Positions 49,945 through 55,633 of a DNA stretch of 55,633 nucleotides are shown in pieces. The notes below the pieces were generated by a model that was given only the letters and a program-made list of their open reading frames with translations, did no database searches and was not told where the DNA came from. Both the position numbers and the translations under genes were made by a program. Source of the stretch: Streptomyces sp. ISL-94 (GTDB lineage Bacteria; Actinomycetota; Actinomycetes; Streptomycetales; Streptomycetaceae); the NCBI RefSeq assembly GCF_018614075.1, contig NZ_JAGGOZ010000122.1, forward strand, positions 1 through 55,633. Direction: 5' to 3'. Each line of letters opens with the position of its first letter. Position 1 is the first letter of the stretch.

Positions 49945-51294
49945 TCAGGCTCGCAGGGCCGCGATGGACTCGGACAGGGCGGACGGGACGTCCGGGACCA
50001 GGGTGTGGTGGCCGTCGCGGACGATGTGGCGGCCCGCCACCACCGTGTGGCGCACGTCCGAGGCCGTGGCCGCGAAGACCGCAGTCTCGGCGCCCAGCCG
50101 CGGCAGCGGACCCGCCGTCCGTACGGAGTCCAGCGTGATCGTGGTGAAGTCCGCGAGCGCGCCCGCCGCCAGGCGGCCCGCGTCGGGCCGGCCGAGCGCG
50201 GCGTGGCCGTCGGCCGTCGCGGCGGCCAGCAGCGCGTTCGCCGTCCAGTGACCCCGCGTCCGGCTGCGCAGCCGCTCGTTCAGCTCCATCGCCCGCGCCT
50301 CCTCCAGCAGGTCGATCACCGCATGGCTGTCGCTGCCCAGCGAGAGGGGGCTGCCCGCCTGCTGGAGGCGGGTCGCCGGGCCGATGCCGTCGGCGAGGTC
50401 GCGTTCGGTGGTGGGGCACATGCAGGTGCCGGTGGCGGCGCCGCCGAGGAGGTCGATGTCCGCATCCGCGAGGTGCGTGTTGTGGACGCCGGTGGTGCGC
50501 GGGCCGAGCACCCCGTGGTCGGCCAGGAGCTGGGTCGGGGTGCGGCCGTGGGCGGCCTGGCAGGCGTCGTTCTCGGCGGTCTGCTCCGAGAGGTGGACGT
50601 GCAGGGGGGCCTGCCGCTCCTCGGCCCAGCGGGCGACGGTGGCCAGCTGCGCCGCCGGGACCGCCCGGACCGAGTGGATCGCGGCGCCGATCAGCGCGTG
50701 CCCGCGCGGCTTGAGGGCGCTCACCCGTTCCGCCCACGCGTCGGCGGTGCCGTCGGAGAAGCGCAGCTGGTGCTGGTGCGGGGCCTCCCCGAAGCCCGCC
50801 GACAGGTAGGCGGTGTCCAGGAGGGTGATCCGGATGCCGGCCGCGGCGGCCGCCTCGATCAGCGCCTCGCCCATGGCGTTCGGGTCCGCGTACGCGGCGC
50901 CGCCGGTGGCGTGGTGGACGTAGTGGAACTCTCCGACGTTGGTGATGCCGGCCAGCGCCATCTCGGCGTACACGGCGCGCGCGAGGGCGAAGTAGCTGTC
51001 CGGGGTGAGGTTCTGGGCGACCGTGTACATGAACTCGCGCCAGGTCCAGAAGGTGCCGGAGCCCACCTGGACCGTGCCCCGCAGCGCCCGGTGGAAGGCG
51101 TGGGAGTGCGCGTTGGCCAGGCCCGGCAGCGTGAGCCCGCGCAGGACCTCCGTGCCGAAGGGCGGGACGGCCACGCCGGTGCGCAGGGCGGCGATCCGGC
51201 CGTCCCCGTTCACCTCCAGGGCGACGCCCGGCTCGACATGGGTGCCGAGCCAGGCGTGCTCCAGCCAGTACGTCTTGTGCGCGATCAGCGACAC
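49945..51294 (-). CDS. hutF: Formimidoylglutamate deiminase
   Basis: A 449-residue amidohydrolase that deaminates N-formimino-L-glutamate to N-formyl-L-glutamate. Metal site: LANAHSHAFHRAL (H63, H65), a downstream HVHLSEQT, and SLGSDSHAVIDLL with the catalytic Asp. Start GTG overlaps the end of the M20 gene by 10 bases, so it is co-translated. Presence of this enzyme means the branch through N-formylglutamate, which needs a deformylase next. Confidence 0.93.
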   Translation of the reverse strand: MSLIAHKTYWLEHAWLGTHVEPGVALEVNGDGRIAALRTGVAVPPFGTEVLRGLTLPGLANAHSHAFHRALRGTVQVGSGTFWTWREFMYTVAQNLTPDSYFALARAVYAEMALAGITNVGEFHYVHHATGGAAYADPNAMGEALIEAAAAAGIRITLLDTAYLSAGFGEAPHQHQLRFSDGTADAWAERVSALKPRGHALIGAAIHSVRAVPAAQLATVARWAEERQAPLHVHLSEQTAENDACQAAHGRTPTQLLADHGVLGPRTTGVHNTHLADADIDLLGGAATGTCMCPTTERDLADGIGPATRLQQAGSPLSLGSDSHAVIDLLEEARAMELNERLRSRTRGHWTANALLAAATADGHAALGRPDAGRLAAGALADFTTITLDSVRTAGPLPRLGAETAVFAATASDVRHTVVAGRHIVRDGHHTLVPDVPSALSESIAALRA

Positions 51295-52490
51295 GCGAGA
51301 CCTTCCAGTACGTCGGCGAGGGCGAGGACGCCGGCCACGCAGTCGTCCTCGGCGGCGAACTCCCGCGGGGAGTGGGAGACGCCGGTCGGGTTCCGTACGA
51401 ACAGCATCGCGGTCGGCACGGCCGCGGAGAGGATTCCGGCGTCGTGTCCCGCCCCGGTGCCGAGGACGGGGACGGCCCCGCCCAGGATCCGGTTGAGCTC
51501 GTCGCGCAGGGCGTGCTCGAACTCGACGACCGGGGTGAAGGACTCCCGTATGACGTCCAGGTCGATGCCGTCCCGGTCGGCGTGCTCGCGGGCGGCCTTC
51601 TCGATGGCGGTGACGACCGTGTCGAGGGTGACCTGGTCGGCGGCGCGGGAGTCGAGCCAGCCGCGTACGAGGGAGGGGATGGCGTTGACCCCGTTGGGCT
51701 CCACCGCGATCTTCCCGAAGGTGGCGACGGCCCCGGAGAGGGCCGCCTCCTGGCGGGCGGCCAGCACGGTCGCCGCGTACGTGAGCATCGGGTCGCGGCG
51801 GTCCACGAGGCGGGTGGTGCCGGCGTGGTTGGCCTCGCCGCGGAAGTCGAACCGCCAGCGGCCGTGCGGCCAGATCGCGGAGGCGATGCCGACGCGGTCG
51901 CCGGACAGGTCCAGGGCCCGGCCCTGTTCCACGTGGAGCTCGACGAACGCGCCGATGCGGCCGAGGCGTTCGCGGTCGGCCCCGATGGCTTCGGGGTCGT
52001 AACCGGCGGCCTCCATCGCCCGGGGCAGGCTGATGCCGTCCGCGTCGCGGAGCTCGTACGCCTTCTCCTTGGTCAGCTGCCCGGCGGCGAGCCGGGAGCC
52101 GACGCAGGCGAGCCCGAAGCGGGCCCCTTCCTCGTCACCGAAGTTGGTGATGGCCAGGGGCCTGGCGAACTCCGCGTCCCTCCTGCGGAGTTCGTCCAGG
52201 GCCGCGAAGGAGGACACCACCCCGAGGGGGCCGTCGAAGGCCCCGCCGTCGGGGACGGAGTCCAGGTGCGAGCCGGTGACCACGGCGTCCCCCGCGAGGG
52301 GGTCGCCGAGCCAGGCCCACTGGTTGCCGTTGCGGTCGGTCTCGTACGTCAGCCCGCGCGCCTCTGCCTGCGCCTGGAACCAGGTCCGGCAGTCGGCGTC
52401 GGCGCCGGTCCACGCGAAGCGGCGGTAGCCGCCGGACTCCGCGTGCCGGCCGATGGGCGCGAGCTCGGCCCACATCTCGTGGAACGTCAC
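51285..52490 (-). CDS. M20 family amidohydrolase (allantoate amidohydrolase-like), possible N-formylglutamate deformylase
   Basis: A 401-residue di-metal enzyme. Ligands: TGSHLDSVPDGGAFDG (H75, D77, D86), FGDEEGARFG, ELHVEQG, and the C-terminal SHSPREF histidine. By family it is called allantoate or N-carbamoyl-amino-acid amidohydrolase. It sits inside the hut operon, overlapping hutU and hutF, and no hutG is in the window. I infer that it performs the last step, N-formylglutamate to glutamate plus formate, which would be a non-orthologous replacement. A ureide role remains possible. Confidence 0.85.
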   Translation of the reverse strand: MTFHEMWAELAPIGRHAESGGYRRFAWTGADADCRTWFQAQAEARGLTYETDRNGNQWAWLGDPLAGDAVVTGSHLDSVPDGGAFDGPLGVVSSFAALDELRRRDAEFARPLAITNFGDEEGARFGLACVGSRLAAGQLTKEKAYELRDADGISLPRAMEAAGYDPEAIGADRERLGRIGAFVELHVEQGRALDLSGDRVGIASAIWPHGRWRFDFRGEANHAGTTRLVDRRDPMLTYAATVLAARQEAALSGAVATFGKIAVEPNGVNAIPSLVRGWLDSRAADQVTLDTVVTAIEKAAREHADRDGIDLDVIRESFTPVVEFEHALRDELNRILGGAVPVLGTGAGHDAGILSAAVPTAMLFVRNPTGVSHSPREFAAEDDCVAGVLALADVLEGLACR

Positions 52491-54172
52491 GCGTCGTCGC
52501 CTTCGCGCATCGGGATGCGGACGCCGCGCTCGTCGGCGACCGTCTCGGCGATGTCGTAGCCGGCGTCGACGTGGCGGATGACGCCCATGCCCGGGTCGTT
52601 GGTCAGGACGCGGCGGATCTTCTCGCCCGCGAGCGGGGTGCCGTCGGCGACGGTGACCTGGCCGGCGTGGATGGAGCGGCCCATGCCGACGCCGCCGCCG
52701 TGGTGCAGGGAGACCCAGGAGGCGCCGGAGGCGACGTTGACCATGGCGTTGAGCAGCGGCCAGTCGGCGATGGCGTCGGAGCCGTCGAGCATGGCCTCGG
52801 TCTCGCGGTACGGGGAGGCCACCGAGCCGCAGTCGAGGTGGTCGCGGCCGATGACCAGCGGGGCGGCGAGCGTGCCGTCGGCCACCATCTCGTTGAAGCG
52901 CTCGCCGGCCTTGTCGCGCTCGCCATAGCCGAGCCAGCAGATGCGGGCGGGCAGGCCCTGGAAGTGGACGCGCTCGCCGGCCATCTTGATCCACCGGTGC
53001 AGGGACTCGTTCTCGGGGAAGAGCTCCAGCATCGCCTTGTCGGTCTTGTGGATGTCCGAGGCCTCGCCGGACAGGGCCGCCCAGCGGAAGGGGCCCTTGC
53101 CCTCGCAGAAGAGGGGGCGGATGTAGGCGGGGACGAAGCCGGGGAAGGCGAAGGCGCGGTCGTAGCCGGCCAGCTGGGCCTCGCCGCGGATGGAGTTGCC
53201 GTAGTCGAAGACCTCGGCTCCCGCGTCCATGAAGCCGACCATGGCCTCGACGTGCGTGGCCATCGACTCGCGGGCGCGGGTGGTGAAGCCGGCCGGGTCC
53301 TTGGCGGCGTAGGCGGCCATGTCGTCGAAGTCGACGCCGACGGGGAGGTAGGCGAGCGGGTCGTGGGCGCTCGTCTGGTCCGTGACGATGTCGATCGGCG
53401 CGCCCTCGGCCAGCATCTGCGGGAGCAGCTCGGCGGCGTTGCCGAGCAGGCCGATGGAGAGCGGCTTGCGGGCGTCGCGGGCCTCGACGGCCAGCTGGAG
53501 GGCGTGGCGGAGGTTGTCGGCCTTGACGTCCAGGTAGCGGTGCTCGATGCGGCGCTCGATGGCGCGCGGGTCGACGTCGATGCAGATCGCGACGCCGTCG
53601 TTCATCGTCACGGCGAGCGGCTGGGCGCCGCCCATGCCGCCGAGGCCGGCGGTGAGGGTGATGGTGCCCGCGAGGGTCCCGTCGACCCCTCCTTTACCGG
53701 TTGAATGCAGCTTGGCGGCGACGGCGGCGAAGGTCTCGTAGGTGCCCTGGAGGATGCCCTGGGTGCCGATGTAGATCCAGGAACCGGCCGTCATCTGGCC
53801 GTACATGGTCAGGCCCAGCTGCTCCAGGCGGCGGAACTCCTCCCAGTTGGCCCAGTCGCCGACGAGGTTGGAGTTCGCGAGCAGGACGCGCGGCGCCCAC
53901 TCGTGGGTCTGCATCACGCCGACCGGACGGCCGGACTGGACGAGCATCGTCTCGTCCTGCTTGAGGGTCTGGAGGGTGCGGACCATCGCGTCGTACGAGC
54001 GCCAGTCGCGGGCGGCCTTGCCGGTGCCGCCGTAGACGACGAGCTTGTCGGGGTGCTCGGCGACCTCGGGGTCGAGGTTGTTCTGGAGCATCCGCAGCGC
54101 GGCCTCCTGCTGCCATCCCAGGGTGCTGAGCTCGGTGCCTCGCGCGGCACGTACGGGGCGGGGTCCTGACAT
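52487..54172 (-). CDS. hutU: Urocanate hydratase
   Basis: A 561-residue NAD-dependent enzyme that hydrates urocanate to imidazolonepropionate. The NAD fold has GLGGMGGAQPLAVTMNDG; a conserved cysteine lies in HLDCGSVASPYRETEAM; HHGGGVGMGRSIHAGQ is near the C-terminus. Full family length. ATG start with GGAGG upstream (TCCGAGGAGGCACCCGCC). It is the first gene of the hut group and is divergent from the PLP-dependent decarboxylase; a palindrome lies in the shared promoter. Confidence 0.97.
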   Translation of the reverse strand: MSGPRPVRAARGTELSTLGWQQEAALRMLQNNLDPEVAEHPDKLVVYGGTGKAARDWRSYDAMVRTLQTLKQDETMLVQSGRPVGVMQTHEWAPRVLLANSNLVGDWANWEEFRRLEQLGLTMYGQMTAGSWIYIGTQGILQGTYETFAAVAAKLHSTGKGGVDGTLAGTITLTAGLGGMGGAQPLAVTMNDGVAICIDVDPRAIERRIEHRYLDVKADNLRHALQLAVEARDARKPLSIGLLGNAAELLPQMLAEGAPIDIVTDQTSAHDPLAYLPVGVDFDDMAAYAAKDPAGFTTRARESMATHVEAMVGFMDAGAEVFDYGNSIRGEAQLAGYDRAFAFPGFVPAYIRPLFCEGKGPFRWAALSGEASDIHKTDKAMLELFPENESLHRWIKMAGERVHFQGLPARICWLGYGERDKAGERFNEMVADGTLAAPLVIGRDHLDCGSVASPYRETEAMLDGSDAIADWPLLNAMVNVASGASWVSLHHGGGVGMGRSIHAGQVTVADGTPLAGEKIRRVLTNDPGMGVIRHVDAGYDIAETVADERGVRIPMREGDDA

Positions 54173-54220
54173 GGCGGGTGCCTCCTCCGATGTTGGTTAA
54201 TCCATTCACATCCTGGCTGC

Positions 54221-54234
54221 CTGAATAGATTCAG
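54221..54234. promoter_or_regulatory. Palindrome CTGAAT-AG-ATTCAG between divergent genes (candidate operator)
   Basis: A perfect 6-bp-arm inverted repeat with a 2-base centre, in the AT-rich 105-base gap between hutU and the decarboxylase gene. A related half-site ATTCA lies at 54204-54208. It could be the binding site of a hut regulator such as a GntR-type protein; no regulator gene is in the window. Confidence 0.5.
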
Positions 54235-54277
54235 TCAACAGCTGCGGGCCGACCCGCCGGATGATTGGCTGAGGGAC

Positions 54278-55621
54278 ATGGCTGCCGAGACGCACACGGA
54301 AGGCGCCGCCGAGCGCCGCGACCTGGCCGTGCGGGCCGCGGTCGAGCAGGGCCTGCTGGACTCCGATCCCGTCGCCTGCCTCCTGGACGTGGCCGGGATC
54401 CGGGCTTCCGCCGCCGCCCTGACCGGCGCTTTCGCCGCCGCGCTGCCTGCCGGCACCCCCGTCCTGCACGCCTTCGCCGTCAAGGCCGCCCCGCTCGTCC
54501 CGGTCCTGCGGCTGCTCGCCGACACCGGGCTCGGCTGCGAGGTGGCCAGCCCGGGCGAGCTGGCGCTGGCCCGGGCGGCGGGGCTGCCGGCCGGGCGGAC
54601 CGTCCTGGACTCCCCCGCCAAGACGGTGGCCGAGCTGCGCGAGGCGCTGGCGCTGGGCATCGCCGTCAACGCCGACAACCGGCAGGAGCTGGAGCGCCTG
54701 GACGCCCTCGTCGCGTCCGCCGCCACCACCGCCTCGCCGATCGGGGTGCGGATCAACCCGCAGACCGGCGCGGGCACCATCAGCGCGCTGTCCACCGCCA
54801 CGGCGACGTCGAAGTTCGGGGTGCCGCTACGGGATCCGGAGGCGCGCGCATGGCTCGTACGGGCGTACGCGGAGCGGCCGTGGCTGACCCGGCTGCACAC
54901 CCACTCGGGCTCGCAGGGGGTGCCGCTGGCGCTGATCGCGGAGGGCGTACGGGAACTGCACGCGCTGGCCGAGGAGATCAACGCGGCGGCCGGGCGCCGC
55001 CAGGTCGACACCCTCGACATCGGCGGCGGCCTGCCGGTGAACTTCACCTCGGACGAACAGACCCCGACCTACGCGGACTACGTGGCCGCCCTGCGCGAGG
55101 CGGTACCCGCCCTCTTCGACGGCTCGTACGGCCTGGTCACGGAGTTCGGGCGGTCCCTGCTGGCCAAGCACGGGCTGGTGCTGGCGAGGGTGGAGTACAC
55201 CAAGTCCGCCGGGGGCCGCCCGATCGCCGTCACCCACGCCGGCGTCCAGCTGGCCACGCGCACGGTGTACGCCCCGGCGGCATGGCCGGTGCGCATCCTC
55301 CCGTACGACGCCAAGGGCACCCCGCGCACCGGCCCGCCGGTCGCCCAGGACATCGCGGGCCCGGCCTGCTTCGCGGGCGACCTCCTGGCCACGGCACGGG
55401 AGCTGCCGCTCCTCGCCCCCGGCGACGTGATCGCCATCCCGGACACGGGCGCGTACTTCTTCACCGCCCACTACGGCTACAACAGCCTCCCGCGCCCGGC
55501 CGTCCACGGCTTCACCCAGTCCCCCGCCGGCGCCACCCGCTTCACGGAGGCCCGCCCGGCCCAGACCTTGCGGGAGATCGTGGCGGAGGGGGGCGGGGGA
55601 CGGGGGGACGCGCTGCTGTGA
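54278..55621 (+). CDS. PLP-dependent fold-type III decarboxylase (diaminopimelate decarboxylase-like)
   Basis: A 447-residue enzyme of the LysA/ornithine decarboxylase fold. The PLP lysine is in LHAFAVKAAPLVP (about residue 71); HTHSGSQG stacks on the cofactor; LDIGGGLPVNF binds the phosphate; the partner-subunit motif GPACFAGDLLA retains the Cys...Asp pair. It differs from housekeeping LysA (AFAVKAA in place of YAxKAN), so the substrate may not be diaminopimelate. Being divergent from hutU across a shared operator, it could act on an amino acid related to histidine or on another substrate. The start is ATG. Confidence 0.85.
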   Translation: MAAETHTEGAAERRDLAVRAAVEQGLLDSDPVACLLDVAGIRASAAALTGAFAAALPAGTPVLHAFAVKAAPLVPVLRLLADTGLGCEVASPGELALARAAGLPAGRTVLDSPAKTVAELREALALGIAVNADNRQELERLDALVASAATTASPIGVRINPQTGAGTISALSTATATSKFGVPLRDPEARAWLVRAYAERPWLTRLHTHSGSQGVPLALIAEGVRELHALAEEINAAAGRRQVDTLDIGGGLPVNFTSDEQTPTYADYVAALREAVPALFDGSYGLVTEFGRSLLAKHGLVLARVEYTKSAGGRPIAVTHAGVQLATRTVYAPAAWPVRILPYDAKGTPRTGPPVAQDIAGPACFAGDLLATARELPLLAPGDVIAIPDTGAYFFTAHYGYNSLPRPAVHGFTQSPAGATRFTEARPAQTLREIVAEGGGGRGDALL

Positions 55622-55633
55622 GGAGGGCGGGGC

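Noticed and set aside
1..55633. tRNA, rRNA, CRISPR arrays, integrase or transposase genes.
   Set aside because: I looked for each and saw none; in particular no integrase in the 26.4-32.5 kb island.

Overview
The window is a high-GC actinobacterial chromosome segment, almost certainly Streptomyces. The evidence is GC-rich third positions, frequent GTG starts, and neighbours such as whiB, the F420 genes fbiA/fbiB, many LytR-CpsA-Psr (LCP) wall ligases, a Sco3058-type dipeptidase and a hut cluster. The order resembles the core region of model Streptomyces genomes (from memory, not searched). No rRNA, tRNA or CRISPR array was seen.

Left part (1-13.5 kb): start of a phosphomannomutase, a small Cys-rich DUF3499 protein, a zincin-like protein with a degenerate motif, DUF5719 plus a giant membrane glycosyltransferase, whiB, cysteine dioxygenase, fbiA-fbiB, a DNA glycosylase and a secreted amidase. 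Ahead of cysteine dioxygenase, at 7464-7550, is a 28-codon ORF ending in RCCCCSC. It follows a perfect TTGACA at leaderless-transcript distance and precedes alternative RNA hairpins. It looks like a cysteine-sensing attenuator and may also govern the downstream F420 genes.

Cell-wall block (13.6-26.3 kb): five LCP genes, a family 2 glycosyltransferase, an NDP-sugar pyrophosphorylase, an acyl-CoA thioesterase and a TIGR03089 protein, with strong hairpin terminators between convergent genes.

Island (26.4-32.5 kb): the 3' end of the acyl-CoA dehydrogenase gene occurs three times in the same orientation, at 26450, 28335 and 32445 (the intact gene). The copies bracket two cargo segments. The first carries a secreted protein. 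The second carries a DUF6879/XRE-DUF5753 module, small Cys proteins, a protein with a TTA codon, a palindromic 175-bp element and a capsid-like C-terminal fragment. The likely history is repeated site-specific insertion into one gene end followed by decay, since no integrase remains.

Right part (33.8-55.6 kb): UDP-glucose/GDP-mannose dehydrogenase family protein; a purK-purE-dipeptidase group with a second dipeptidase paralogue that has lost its metal ligands; GtrA; a two-component system; a POT peptide transporter; a four-gene surface-protein operon with both LAETG and LPQTG sorting signals; a histidine-utilisation group (hutU, an M20 amidohydrolase, hutF, hutI); and a divergent PLP-dependent decarboxylase.
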